64,000 nucleotides of DNA from Pontederia crassipes (GCA_030549335.1 CM060188.1:69470696-69534695), one strand, 5' to 3'; positions 45,431 to 59,212 are shown, counted from the first letter of the stretch. Notes: generated by a model from the sequence alone, not told the origin. Translations and numbers: made by a program.

Positions 45431-45850
45431 GGATGAGTCGCCTTCAACCCTCGAATGGCTGCTTTAGCCCTGGCCGTGCAGCAAATGACTTCCAGGCAGT
45501 CCGCTTTCACGGCTTTGGCGGCACGATTGGTCGCCGCCTTCGCTCCCTCGGTCGCGGTAGGCATGGCGGCACGATTGGTCGCCGCCTTCGCTCCCTCGAT
45601 CGCTCTCTCGGTCGCGGTAGGCGTAGCCGGTGTGCCGTCGACGACCACGGGCACACTCTTTCGCCATCTTCTTGGCTTTGAAGGTGGCATCCATGTTCAT
45701 CAATTTGCTCTTTTGCTTCCACCGTGGCTCATTGCGCCGCCTGTGCTCTACCAAGGGCTTCATCGAGGGCTCGTCGCTCGTGGGCTAAAAGCCTTTCACG
45801 GGCCGAGAGTGGTTGAATTCTGGGCATTTTGGTTTCTATATTATTTTTAA
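45431..45850 (-). other. Ala/Arg-rich coiled-coil-like coding remnant upstream of the array
   Basis: On the minus strand this GC-rich stretch reads, in more than one frame, RERLLAHERRALDEALGRAQ and ERAIEGAKAATNRAA; the latter phrase is doubled by a local duplication of about 50 bases. It runs directly into the first array unit. Helix-forming Ala/Glu/Lys/Arg text of this kind is common in plant transposon-associated coiled-coil proteins. No specific family is recognised and it is not intact. Confidence 0.4.
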
Positions 45851-48800
45851 TTCGTGATTACTTTACTATTTACAAGGGCGGGCCATGCATTGTGGACTAA
45901 CAAAATTATATTTTTATAATTTCTTAATGATAGCTTTATCTGATCTTGGTCTTGTTATATGAAATCAAATGTGTTATCAATAATATAAAATTTTGAGTCA
46001 TAAAGACTTAACATAATTTTTTTATTTCCAAACTAACATAAAATCTCATTATTCGTACACATAAAATCTTATAAGTAAATTATAATTAAATTTATTATAT
46101 CTACAATATAAAAAAATTATAAATGGCATATATTAGTTTTTCCATATGTAGATATATTAAGGCACATGATCCATATTTGAAATCTTGGCCTAAAAAATAT
46201 GGATATTAAAATTATTAGAAAAATAAATAAAAGAACTAATGAAACAAATGCTTGCATCTTCTAGAATTAAAATAATATCTTAAATTATATTTCTAATAAA
46301 CTAACATAATGAAGAAAATGTAAATGTGCTAATTATTTTGGTTATTATTATTTATCATATCTATATCATTCTCCAATAAATATAGTGAAATTTTTAAATA
46401 ATAATAATAGTGTTAATTCAATATGTTATTTTTTTATATTTTCAACACAAACGTATCCACCAGCTTATGTGGTTTGAGAAATATTTTATATGGTAATTAA
46501 AATTATTTAGTAAATTAATTATTTAAAAATAATTGCAATAACTTAGAACTATGCTTTAATTTTGTAGTAGACTCCTTTTTTTTTCTTGATTGCTACTCTC
46601 TCTCTCTTTCTTGATTGCTTTGTTCTGTTTTTATCCATATAAACTCTCCTATTGTAACCCCTAATGTTGTGCGCTATAATTTGCTCAATCATCATTTTAG
46701 GAGGTTTCTTGCACGAGAAACTTAAAATTTTTTCTTCTTTTCAATCAATGTCAGACGAGAGAAACTTAAAAGAATTGAGTCAATAGTAAGTTGCAATCAA
46801 TGTCTTTTTTTCTTTCACTTTCTTTTTATTTCATCTGAAATTACTAAGTAACTTCTCAATTAGTGTTAAATTATGATTTTAATTAATTCATTTTAACCTT
46901 GAAATATAATTAGTTTACCTAACGTTTCCTTATTCTAATTTATCACAATAAAAAGATCTTAATTGAAGTTTTTAAGATTCTTATATTTAAATTTATAAAT
47001 AAATTCTGAAAATAATTACTTTTTAGTTTCATTAAAATTATTTATTTTACTTTTGTTATAATACTAAAATATAATTAGTTTCTATATTTGTTTTATGTAA
47101 TGTTTCCTTATTCTCAATGATTTTTTTATTAAATTTATAAAATATTAATTATAATTTTTGTTATCTAGTTTATAATCTTTTTTCATATTCGAGATTGATT
47201 AATATTATTTTCTTATTTATCAAAAAATTTCAAAAAAAAACTTTTTTGGCTATTTGAGTTTGATTAGAATTATTGCCTTTAATTTCTTATTGTAATAAGT
47301 CAATTATCTTAATGAACATGAAATTTTAATTTATTATCTTAATTTCTTATTTGAATTTTTTATTATGATTTTGGCATAGTTTGGGGGTTTTAACTTTGTA
47401 TTTATGATCTGATTTTTTTAGTATAATGAAGAAAATATCACATATCACGATATTCTAATATGATACAAAATATAATATATCTATATTAGATAGTTAGATT
47501 ATATAGTTATTTTTTCATGATTATTTTTTGCAATCACAATTTTTAATAATTTATTCATTTATAATTAATATTTGAAGGACACCTTTCATCAAATACTTAT
47601 GTTGCAAGACCACAAGACCACCTACTAGAGGAAACGTCAACTTCTCCTTTCACACTATCCTATTCGTGGGGTCAAACTAATTTTGTAACCAATTCTCATA
47701 ATTATTAATTAGTCAATAAATAAATTAATTACAATTAGTTTTACTCGTTTAGGATATTAGTTTAACTTGTGTCTTGAATGTGCTAAAGTGTCACTATCTT
47801 CTACACACTCCGCACATATGTGAATGCATATTATTCCGAATTTTATTTTTAAATAAATACATTTTTTTAAAAGAATAGTGTCAAGGAAATTATTAGAGCG
47901 TATAAAATTTTATTTAGTTCATGTTAAAATTTAAGTTTATAATTAACGAAGGAGTTTTATTTTGTTGTTTTTATCTCAAGCATTATTGACAACGTTTTTA
48001 CTCAATTCATTTATTGATTAAAAATATAGGTACTAGCAAGTCTTTTGGAAATTATTGTGTATCATGTGTCATTACCACCATCTCATAAATTTTTTTATTT
48101 TCAATTATAAATTTTAAAATGACAAAAAATTGTTCATGAAAGTCATAACTTTAAATATTATTAGAACATGATATGATAACGTGTAAAGCCCCCAAATCAA
48201 ACCCCGCCATGTGACAAAAATTCAACCCGGGGACGATACTGATTATGCAATGAAGTTGACCAATAACTTGACTTTGACTACTTTCTTGACTAAATAAAAT
48301 AAGTGCGAAAGACTTAAATAATAAAAGCAGAATGATCAAGGAGTAGTGGAATCCGACAGTAGGTCAAAATAAGAAGCATCAGGTGTGGATGATACATATA
48401 CGATGCTTGAGATCATAAAAAAAATAAAAGACAATGTGATACAATAAAAATAGCCAAGGACCACCCCATGTGCATATCATCATCATTAGCAAGAATTGTC
48501 GCTATGGCTCATCCTTCCATAACTTGTTTTCCTGCAGAATTTTTTTAGGAGAAACGATATCTCACGAGCTTTGTAGCCCAGTAAGAGAATAATAAACCAA
48601 TGGATTAATTAAATCAACGGCAGATAAGCTTGATCATAATATGAGAATGGCAATTTAACTTTGAATTCATCGATGAGAGGAGATAATAGTAACAAATCAT
48701 ATAATAATGGAAGAATCAATGGATCATTGTGGTACTCTGATTGTACATGAGAGAAGAAATCAATGGAATGCTCTTATCTATGTTTCACTTTCAATGCTTT

Positions 48801-50993
48801 GCCTCAATAAGATAACTATGCAATGTAGGAAGTTGCTTTCAACTTTTGAATAATTAATCTTTCTATTCAATGTCGTTCTTTAGCATTTTCGTTGTAATGA
48901 GGTGCCATGTACTTCATGAATGACTTATGGTTGTGTACACTATGGCAAAAAGTCATCCTCACAGTAACAGATCATATAATAATGGAAGAATCGATGGATC
49001 ATTGTGGTACTCTGATTGTACATGAGAGAAGAAATCAATGCAATGCTCTGATCTGCGTTTTAGATAACAATAACATATCATATAATAATGGAAGGATCAA
49101 TAGATCATTGTGGTACTCTGATTGTACATGAGAGAATAAATCAATGGAATGCTCTGATCTATGTTTCACTTTCAATGCTGTCTCAATAAGATAACTATTC
49201 AATGTAGGAAGTTGCTTTCAACTTTTGAATAATTAATCTTTCTATTCAATGTTGTTCTTTAGCATTTTCGTTGTAATGAAGTGCCATGTACTTCATAAAT
49301 GACCTATGGTTGTGCACACTATGACAAAAAGTCATCCTCACTATATGGGAGGGTATCATGTTTCATTACACGATGGGAGCAATCGTGCAACGAGGACATG
49401 TCTGAAGCTATGCCCTAACCATGCGATGAACAATCTATGCAAGGAACTCCCGTCAATCCGTATCATGGACACCCTAACTTTTATCTTTATTTATTTAAGT
49501 TTTTGTCTTTGCCTGATTGAGACTTTGGATCATAACTATGCAATGTGAATCAGTACCTTTCAGATCAATTTGATAAAGATAACTCAGCTGGGATTATAGT
49601 CTAAAAGGATTCAGTGATGGAAAAGTTTTCGATGTGTCAGCAGCTATCTCATAACGTGATGAACTTTAAGAGTAGAAGTGTATTTAAATCCAGATAGTCA
49701 TAACACGCATACAGAAAAGAAAATAGATAGCACACTAACTAAACTTTCGTAAAATAAAATCATAGCTTTACTTCCTTCCACGTGCTACCACTCTTATTTG
49801 ATAATACCACATACTTAATTGATATGGTAAAACCCATATGTCTAAACTAACACATTCATTCCTACTATTACTAGCAGCTTAGTCATGTGTTTAATTCTGG
49901 ATTTGTCTCAGAAATCAGATTGAGTGTGATCCATGCATATTAACTCTCAGTTGCACCAACTAATACATGTATCATACTCTGTACTTAATATTCAGAAAAA
50001 TACATAGTTTCCCCTAGTTTTATTTAGCCATCATATTTGTACAGACATGAACTTACTACATCAGAAGTGAAATCTGAGACACAAAACAACAGAACATGCT
50101 TCTACTTATTCAAGAATCATTTCATATGCACCATGTGTAAAGTACTAGTTGAGCCTTGGGGGCTGGAATGGTGGACAACAGTAAAATGACCATGAAGTCA
50201 GTAAGCACTGGAGCACTAATTTGATCATATGGACAATAAGGTTTCTGTACTGTAGAATCATAACACAACATGCTATCCAGTTCCAGCAGTGTATCATTTG
50301 TCCTTTCTAATCTATGGACAATAGGATGACTACTAATAAACCTCTTAGAGGTTTACCAATATGTGTACAACAGCAGCCTTTTATCTCTGTAGCTATAATA
50401 CATCTTACCACTATAAGATGGCTTGTTAGTACTAATGTACAACAAATTAAACTAATCCCCAAGTTATTTTGGGTAATTCATTATAGAGCATATCATGATA
50501 ATAATGTGAAAATAAGAAATAACCTATTATCAACAGCATTAACAGATTTCTACCAATCTTAAAAGGAATACCAATCAATCACACATATGACCAATAATAC
50601 ATTCCATAAGTCTTAGTATAAAGGATGTCAACAAATGATCCTATTCACACATAGAGTACGTGAACTTGGGTACACTGGTAAGTATATGATTTACTTGTCA
50701 TCAGAGTAGCCTTAACAACACTAACAAGGATCTTCAAAACTATGAAATAATAGTTCAACATAACATTTCAATATCCCTGAACCATAGACAACATGCTAAC
50801 AGCAGGGGGACTAAGTAGAATTCATTCGTATCACTGTCTCTATTGCACATTTGTTACCCAATGATTAATATAAACTTATGGATGATAAGTTTGATATAAG
50901 GTTAACAGGGTATGCTATCATTTAGTCCATAGAGTTCCTGAGGCATTTCAACAAACATTTGGGACTCAATCACAATGATAGCAGCATGAAAAC
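45851..50993. other. AT-rich gene-free spacer
   Basis: Very AT-rich from 45.9 to 48.1 kb with nothing recognised. 48.69-49.35 kb carries a local triplication (listed separately). 49.4-51.0 kb is moderately AT-rich without supported genes or elements. Confidence 0.5.
48690..49345. repeat. Local triplication around 48.7-49.3 kb
   Basis: The phrase TCATATAATAATGGAAGAAT followed by ATCATTGTGGTACTCTGATTG occurs at about 48696, 48971 and 49077. The first and third copies extend for about 270 bases (through TTGAATAATTAATCTTTC and CGTTGTAATGA to AAAGTCATCCTCAC); the middle copy is cut to about 105 bases. Confidence 0.9.
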
Positions 50994-51195
50994 AAAACTT
51001 CTATTGATCCAACAACAACAACAACAAAGCCTTATCCCATTAGGTGGGGTCGGCTACATGGTTCATGCAATGTCATTCCGCATTCATTGATCCATGTCAG
51101 TACGTTGGCTATCGGGGCCTAACACAACTCTCCTCCTTTATCCGGGCTTGGGACCGGCTTTTTATAGGCGGAGTTAAAACTTCTATTGATCCAAC
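50994..51195 (-). mobile_element. Au-type SINE with perfect 20-bp target duplication
   Basis: AAAACTTCTATTGATCCAAC at 50994-51013 is repeated exactly at 51176-51195. The 162-bp body between (51014-51175) is on the minus strand: (CAA)n at low coordinates is the TTG tail, then CCTTATCCCATTAGGTGGGG and the promoter-end GGGCTTGGGACCGGCT. It matches the copy at 14.0 kb by eye. The perfect duplication points to a fairly recent insertion. Confidence 0.93.
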
Positions 51196-51329
51196 TCTCT
51201 TTATTCATCTAAGCACAACCAACAATCATTTTACCATCATTTCAGTCACATGTATAGAGGAGTTAATCATGATCAGCAGTGACAACATGTGAGAACAGAT
51301 TAAAAGTAAGATCCATGTGTTGTCCACAG

Positions 51330-51770
51330 TTGGTTTAATCATCCAGAGGTCAATCCGAACAATTCTCCTACCTTATTGTGTTGTAGCTCTCCTTCCAGGC
51401 GCTGTCCTCTTCACGATCAAGTCCTCGTTCCTTCTCCTACAGCTCCAGATGGTCCAGCGGCATTTGGGTCACGCTGACCTCTACCAGCGATCCCTAAATG
51501 GAGAAGGAAAAAGAGATTTCCCTTGCTGAACAGGGAGAAGAAAGAAAGAAGAGGGGAAAAGACACGATAGGTTTCTTTTTGGGTCATCAAGGGATTCTTC
51601 TTCTCACCATGACTGCGCCTTCCTTCGCCGGAGTGTCCCAGTACTCGTCCTCGACCAGAGATTTCGTTCCCCTGCTCCAATGGCTCTACGATTTGAGTGC
51701 AAAAGCCAAAAAAAAAAAAAATGAAGAGCAGCCGTGTGGAAATGAGGGGAGGGGGAGGAGATAGTGGAAA
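51330..51770 (-). other. Exon-like GC-richer patch, possible decayed gene 5' end
   Basis: On the minus strand, an exon-like segment ends ...GCAGTCATG before GTGAGA (about 51609) and another lies between TTTAG and GTAGGAG (about 51497-51375). The second reads QMPLDHLEL then, after a stop, EKERGLDREEDSAWKESYNTIR-like text. The helical pattern faintly recalls the N-terminal helix of prefoldin subunit 5, but with a stop inside and no further exon found. I would not call a gene here. Confidence 0.2.
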
Positions 51771-51989
51771 GGGAGATGGAACATTACCAATCCCTAACAC
51801 ATTAGATTAGATTTTATTTATTTATTTATTTATTTTAATGTCCAAATCACTACCATCATTAGATGGTGATTAAAACCCAAATTGGATTAGTCTTGGAAGA
51901 TTATACGTTAACAAAGTGGATGTCTGTTTTGATTTTTTTTACTAGATGTTAAATAACGTTTTTATATAAAAATTTTAGTAGCATATAAA

Positions 51990-53074
51990 TTGTAGTGGAA
52001 ACATTTTTTTTTTGCCTGTAATTCAAATTTTGATTATATATGAGCATTCGATTTTATAATAAGTGATGGCTGGCCCGATGCACAGATGATGCAAAAAAGT
52101 AAATATTACTTTGATACTATAAAATTATTTAAATAAAGTAGATAAATAATTTATAAAAATTTGCAAAGAAAAGTTAACACTTTGGCATGAAGATGTGTTG
52201 ACAAGTGTTCTTAAAATATTACTTATAAAAAATTGTAGTAGTAAACACTTATGATTTTGAAATATGATAATTATATATGCAGTTATAATAACTATATGAC
52301 TTTTCTATGTACACGGTTATATAGTAACTATAATTTATAATAATATAATATAATATAAAATCTATCCATATGATAATCATTAAAAAAATATATAACAAAA
52401 CTTTTGCATGAACTTACATGTTGGAAAAATACAATTATTAAAAATATTTAATAAAATATTAATAAATATTTTACAAGTGTGAATCACATTAAAATTTTCT
52501 TTTCTTTTACAAGTGTCCTGAGGTATTATTACAAATTGAAAATGTTAAACATTTATTATTATAAAATTTGATAATTATATAATAACTATAATATTTTATA
52601 ATGGGAACTTATGATATATTATATGACATAAACTTTTTCATCATAATATAATATAATATAATATAATATAATGTCTACTTTAATCACAAATTCATAGATT
52701 TATAATATAATTACTCAATATAAATTTATGATATGTCAAAAAGTTATAGCATATAATATAATATATTTTCAAAATTAATTTTGATCCATGCACACATTCA
52801 CGTCTTTGCAACTTCATAGTATACCACCACATAGAGTATGAACAGTTATTGAAGTAGCGGATGATAATAATTTAATTAAAATTTATCATCCTTCTAAATA
52901 ATTAAAATTAAAATAATATAACTAATTAAAATGTCAATATATCATAATTTTTAATGGGCGATCAGTAATTGTAAAATATTGCATTATAAATATGTCCTCG
53001 CAAACTTTTAGACGAGTCATCCACCTGCCCCTATCTCTCTCCCATAATTTTCTCTACGCGACACACCCACCCAT

Positions 53075-53105
<31 letters not shown>

Positions 53106-55311
53106 ACACACACACACTCTCTCTCTCTCATTGTTGTTATAATTAGTTTATTTTTACTATTTTATGTTCAATGATATTTGGACTTATTGAAATAATGGTG
53201 TAGAATTACTCGCCGGATGTTTGCTATTTCAATTTTGTTTCTCCTTTAAATTAATTGTCATTATTATATTCCATCATACATACAAGTTCATTAATTTATA
53301 TATATATATATATATATCTGATATTTCTTAATTAAAAATAATATTTGTATGGACACTTGTCAATACTCTTTATGCCAAGTGTCATTACCTCCATGCAAAT
53401 TTTTTTGCTTTAATATAGTACTAGTATGGAGTCCACACGATGTGCGAATGTTATAAAAATAAATGTGCATCTTCTTTAATTATAATTTTATATATTCTTT
53501 ATTTATAAGTCTAGAAAATAATTGATTTTTAAATATATATGTCTATATTTCTTAATTTTAACTTCAATTGTCTCACTTTATAATGATTAATTCGTTAAAA
53601 TAGCACATAGAATAAAGTCTTGTACAATAAATAACTCAATACAAAAATAGAAGAAGTCCCTATATATATATATATATATATATAACTTATAAAATGATAA
53701 TCTTTATTCTCTCATGCCATTTTTTCACTCAAACCCCTCTTAGAATATTTGTCTTCAAGACAAGCTAATATATATAGGTGATGTCAACCATAAAACACAA
53801 TTTTAACACAATGACATAACCAAGTGCATAATATTAACTTTCAAAATAATTAACATACATATTTAAAGATTATTAACTTAATTTTAACATGCACATTAAT
53901 TAGGTTAAAAATATAAATAAGATCACAATGAAAACAATGGATTAAAAGTAAATTTCAAACATGTGTCATGTGCAATGCGCATATACAGAAATCTAATCTA
54001 ATCAAGTTTTATTTATTTTTTATGACAAAATATAGACTATGCTTTTGTATTTCTAGAAATACTCTAGAAAATAAACGTATAAAGAATATTCATTTTGTAA
54101 CAATTAAAGTAATTTATAACTTTAAATTTTTAAATAATAAAAAAATTCTAACATTTTAACATTAATCTATTAACATTTTAGAGTTAAATTAATCTTGTGC
54201 ATTCATATTAGAAACTTGTAGTGGAAACATTTTTTTTTGCCTGTAATTCAAATTTTGATTATATATGAGCATTCGATTTTATAATAAGTGATGGCTGGCC
54301 CGATGCACAGATGATGCAAAAAAGTAAATATTACTTTGATACTATAAAATTATTTAAATAAAGTAGATAAATAATTTATAAAAATTTGCAAAGAAAAGTT
54401 AACACTTTGGCATGAAGATGTGTTGACAAGTGTTCTTAAAATATTACTTATAAAAAATTGTAGTAGTAAACACTTATGATTTTGAAATATGATAATTATA
54501 TATGCAGTTATAATAACTATATGACTTTTCTATGTACACGGTTATATAGTAACTATAATTTATAATAATATAATATAATATAAAATCTATCCATATGATA
54601 ATCATTAAAAAAATATATAACAAAACTTTTGCATGAACTTACATGTTGGAAAAATACAATTATTAAAAATATTTAATAAAATATTAATAAATATTTTACA
54701 AGTGTGAATCACATTAAAATTTTCTTTTCTTTTACAAGTGTCCTGAGGTATTATTACAAATTGAAAATGTTAAACATTTATTATTATAAAATTTGATAAT
54801 TATATAATAACTATAATATTTTATAATGGGAACTTATGATATATTATATGACATAAACTTTTTCATCATAATATAATATAATATAATATAATATAATATA
54901 ATGTCTACTTTAATCACAAATTCATAGATTTATAATATAATTACTCAATATAAATTTATGATATGTCAAAAAGTTATAGCATATAATATAATATATTTTC
55001 AAAATTAATTTTGATCCATGCACACATTCACGTCTTTGCAACTTCATAGTATACCACCACATAGAGTATGAACAGTTATTGAAGTAGCGGATGATAATAA
55101 TTTAATTAAAATTTATCATCCTTCTAAATAATTAAAATTAAAATAATATAACTAATTAAAATGTCAATATATCATAATTTTTAATGGGCGATCAGTAATT
55201 GTAAAATATTGCATTATAAATATGTCCTCGCAAACTTTTAGACGAGTCATCCACCTGCCCCTATCTCTCTCCCACAATTTTCTCTACGCGACACACCCAC
55301 CCATCCCCCCC

Positions 55312-55342
<31 letters not shown>

Positions 55343-56445
55343 ACTCTCTCTCTCTCATTGTTGTTATAATTAGTTTATTTTTACTATTTTATGTTCAATG
55401 ATATTTGGACTTATTGAAATAATGGTGTAGAATTACTCGCCGGATGTTTGCTATTTCAATTTTGTTTCTCCTTTAAATTAATTGTCATTATTATATTCCA
55501 TCATACATACAAGTTCATTAATTTATATATATATATATATATATATATCTGATATTTCTTAATTAAAAATAATATTTGTATGGACACTTGTCAATACTCT
55601 TTATGCCAAGTGTCATTACCTCCATGCAAATTTTTTTGCTTTAATATAGTACTAGTATGGAGTCCACACGATGTGCGAATGTTATAAAAATAAATGTGCA
55701 TCTTCTTTAATTATAATTTTATATATTCTTTATTTATAAGTCTAGAAAATAATTGATTTTTAAATATATATGTCTATATTTCTTAATTTTAACTTCAATT
55801 GTCTCACTTTATAATGATTAATTCGTTAAAATAGCACATAGAATAAAGTCTTGTACAATAAATAACTCAATACAAAAATAGAAGAAGTCCCTATATATAT
55901 ATATATATATATAACTTATAAAATGATAATCTTTATTCTCTCATGCCATTTTTTCACTCAAACCCCTCTTAGAATATTTGTCTTCAAGACAAGCTAATAT
56001 ATATAGGTGATGTCAACCATAAAACACAATTTTAACACAATGACATAACCAAGTGCATAATATTAACTTTCAAAATAATTAACATACATATTTAAAGATT
56101 ATTAACTTAATTTTAACATGCACATTAATTAGGTTAAAAATATAAATAAGATCACAATGAAAACAATGGATTAAAAGTAAATTTCAAACATGTGTCATGT
56201 GCAATGCGCATATACAGAAATCTAATCTAATCAAGTTTTATTTATTTTTTATGACAAAATATAGACTATGCTTTTGTATTTCTAGAAATACTCTAGAAAA
56301 TAAACGTATAAAGAATATTCATTTTGTAACAATTAAAGTAATTTATAACTTTAAATTTTTAAATAATAAAAAAATTCTAACATTTTAACATTAATCTATT
56401 AACATTTTAGAGTTAAATTAATCTTGTGCATTCATATTAGAAACT
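51990..56445. repeat. 2.23-kb direct tandem duplication
   Basis: 51990-54215 and 54216-56445 are nearly identical head to tail. Differences I see are almost all in simple repeats: the poly(C) run (about 53078-53105 and 55305-55328), adjacent CA and TC runs, TA runs near 53.30, 53.66, 55.53 and 55.89 kb, and an ATAAT run near 52.65 and 54.87 kb. All three boundaries share TTG, that is, a 3-base microhomology. The unit is AT-rich and carries no supported gene; the small frames at 53968 and 56197 are the same non-conserved sequence. Confidence 0.95.
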
Positions 56446-56985
56446 TGGACTCCTCTTTCTAAATGTTATCCTTTGAGTAAATATCGGAGGTCTTGGACTT
56501 GGGTCACGTGGATTAATCTAAATATATAAACAACATATAAATTACTAAAAGGTTATTAGTTCTCTTTGCACATTGCCTTTTTTAAATTATTTACGGATCT
56601 TCTTTTTAGTTGCTACCAAGAAATCAAAAGTGGTTGGATACAATTCCGAAGCACTTTGGTTTCGAATAATTTGTCTCAATGATTATGGTGAGTGAGATCA
56701 TAGTTTTTTTTATCAAATATATAAATTTGAAATGTTTAAATACATTAAGCTCTAATTGAGTTATTTATAATATTCTATTTAATTGAGTTATAATTATAAT
56801 ATTAAAAATATTTAAAAATAGTATTTATAGAAAATTTAAATTATTGTAATTATTCACAACTATTATAAAAACCATCTCAACATGATCACCATATTACTAA
56901 ACATGTGATAATCTCATTGTAAGAATAATTCAAAGAAAGTTATAAAAGCATGACACACACACACATTTATATATATAAGGAATAT
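56446..56985. other. AT-rich spacer
   Basis: No feature is recognised. A short CA run and TATATATA lie just before the inverted-repeat element at 57.0 kb. Confidence 0.5.
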
Positions 56986-56996
56986 TAAGGCTTTTG

Positions 56997-58010
56997 TGGT
57001 AGCACCCTGCGCCCACACATTCATAGCCCTCCGATCTGAAATGGACGCATCGGATGCGTACACGCCGGTTCAGTTTCATTCGTCCAATTCGTGTCCCCTT
57101 GCTCAGGGTTCGGCGATCTGCTGGCCTCCTCCATGCGTGTCTCCTCCAGCACCTCTGCGTCTCTTCCTCTCTCTATGTGTCGACGATTGCAAAGGTGTGA
57201 TGATCTACGGTCTAGTCCCCCTCTTTGTGCATTTCCTTCCCTCCCTATCACGCCGACGATTGCAAAAAAGGGGGGCGTGACACCCCCCCCCCATTTTTGC
57301 AGTCGCCGCCGTAGATCCCTCCTTCGTCGACCTTATCTCTCTCGGCCCACATCAGAGAGGGCAGAGGTCTCTCGGCCGACATGGAAGGTGATCGCGCATG
57401 GAGTGTCATCTCTCTCGTGAATGGAGGGCGATCGTGCTTAGGGCGATCGGCGTTCACGCATGGAGGGAGATTGAGTGTCATCTCTCTCAGTTGACATCCA
57501 ATCGGCGTTCGCGCATGGACAGCTCCAACATGTCTCCTCCCCCTTTTCTCTCACATGTCTCCTCCCCCTTTCCCCTCTCACGCATCCCCCTCTGCAATTT
57601 CTCTCTGCACAATCTCTATCGGGTTCATCTCTCTCGGTTGCCCCCAATTTCTCTCACGCTAGGTCGCGGCGATTTGCGCGAGTGGACAACCCATTTCCCT
57701 TTTTCTCATAGGAATCCGACGATGTGATTGCCGCCGCAGCCCACCTCCTCAATGCCGGAAGCCACCGCCCTCCTTTCCCCGTCTCCTCGATGTCGGAAGC
57801 TGACCATCGTCGCCTGCATTTGCCGACCTCCCTCCTCCATGCGACTGAACCGCTGCTCCTCCAACCGACTAAACCGTTGCTCCTCCAACCAACTGAACCG
57901 TTCGAACTGGCATGAACTGCTTCAACTTCCCATCTGAACCGGCACACACACATCAGGGTCATCCAACTCAGATCGGACGACCTTGGATGTGTGGGCGCAG
58001 GGTGCTACCA
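56997..58010. mobile_element. GC-rich TIR element 1 (Mutator-like, non-autonomous), 1,014 bp
   Basis: The first 24 bases (56997-57020, starting TGGTAGCACCCTGCGCCC) recur perfectly inverted at 57987-58010, and weaker inverted similarity continues for about 75 bases (CCGATCTGA and GCCGGTTCAG on both sides). The interior is GC- and CT-rich, unlike its AT-rich surroundings. TAAGGCTT occurs at 56986-56993 and 58026-58033 and may mark a target duplication, though it is not flush with the repeats. Long TIRs around a GC-rich, non-transposase interior recall Pack-MULEs; the superfamily is not proven. No host gene fragment was identified inside. Confidence 0.75.
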
Positions 58011-59130
58011 TATAATATATAATCCTAAGGCTTCATGACATTATTATAATTATTCATCGCCTCTTCTCCTTCGTCCGTTTATATTTATTTATTTATTTTT
58101 GAATTTTTTTATTTAAAATTTTTTACTTTATATTCTCTCTCTCAATTTTCCCATGATTTCTCTAACTTCTTTTCATCTATAACCACACGAAATAAACAAA
58201 CCTCCTCCAATGAAATTATTAACAACTTTCTTTCCCATGGTTTATCTATTCTCCAAACAAACCTCACTTTTTATTATCAACTTTCGTAACCTCCTTCGTA
58301 ACCTCCTTCGTGAAGTGAAGCCATCCAAAAGCATTTTGACGAGAGTATGCAGCTAATGATGAGGAGCATGGAGTTACATTGAACACCGTCATGGCGACTA
58401 CACCAATCAGGAATCAAGCATATATTGTATTTCTTATAGAAAATGCTTTACTTACATATTTTCTCACTGATATAGCTTAATATTCTTATGGATACAGTCT
58501 TATTTATATAAGATTGGATATTACAAATTTTTTTTGCCCATTTGGCCTATGTATTTCTTGGTTGTAGCAAATTTTTTACTTAATATTTTTCCACTGATGT
58601 AGGTTATATAATATTCTTATGGATCCATTATTTAGTTGAAGCTCGATATTAAATTTTTGAAACGAAATTTAAAGCATCTCTTTGCCCTTTTCGCATCCAT
58701 TTAATTTATGTGAGCATTTTCATTGTCATATTAATTTGATATAGCATCATTTCTGAGATTTTTCTTTGGAATTAATTACATATGACTTCCTTCAATATAA
58801 ATAGAAAAAGATTGTAATTTAACTACTTCAGTTTTGATCTTATACGTATATTGATATATAATCGTATTTTTTCAGAAGTTTTAGTTTTATTGTATGGCTT
58901 AATTTCATAATTGCATTATATGGCCTAATTTCACGCTTTGATCTCATAATATAAATCATATATAATGTGCTCATTTTTTATTTTGTTTTATCTGATTCTT
59001 TTAGTTATGCCTATTTTTTATTATAAATTGATATATGAGCTTCTTATTATAATAAGACATGATGAGTGGCCTTATGTAATTTGGATATATCATTATTGTT
59101 CTAGCTATTTCATTTATAAATGTCAGCAGG

Positions 59131-59131
<1 letters not shown>
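58011..59131. other. AT-rich spacer
   Basis: No gene or element is recognised between the two GC-rich elements. Confidence 0.5.

Positions 59132-59203
<72 letters not shown>
59132..59203. repeat. (TA)36 microsatellite
   Basis: An uninterrupted TA run of about 72 bases directly left of TIR element 2. Confidence 0.98.
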
Positions 59204-59205
<2 letters not shown>

Positions 59206-59212
59206 AATATTA

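Noticed and set aside
53968-56388. Identical 63-codon frames at 53968 and 56197
   Set aside because: They are copies created by the 2.23-kb duplication, AT-rich and without any protein-like pattern.
51990-56445. The direct repeats as a pair of LTRs
   Set aside because: The copies are immediately adjacent, lack TG...CA ends, and have no internal region or primer-binding site.
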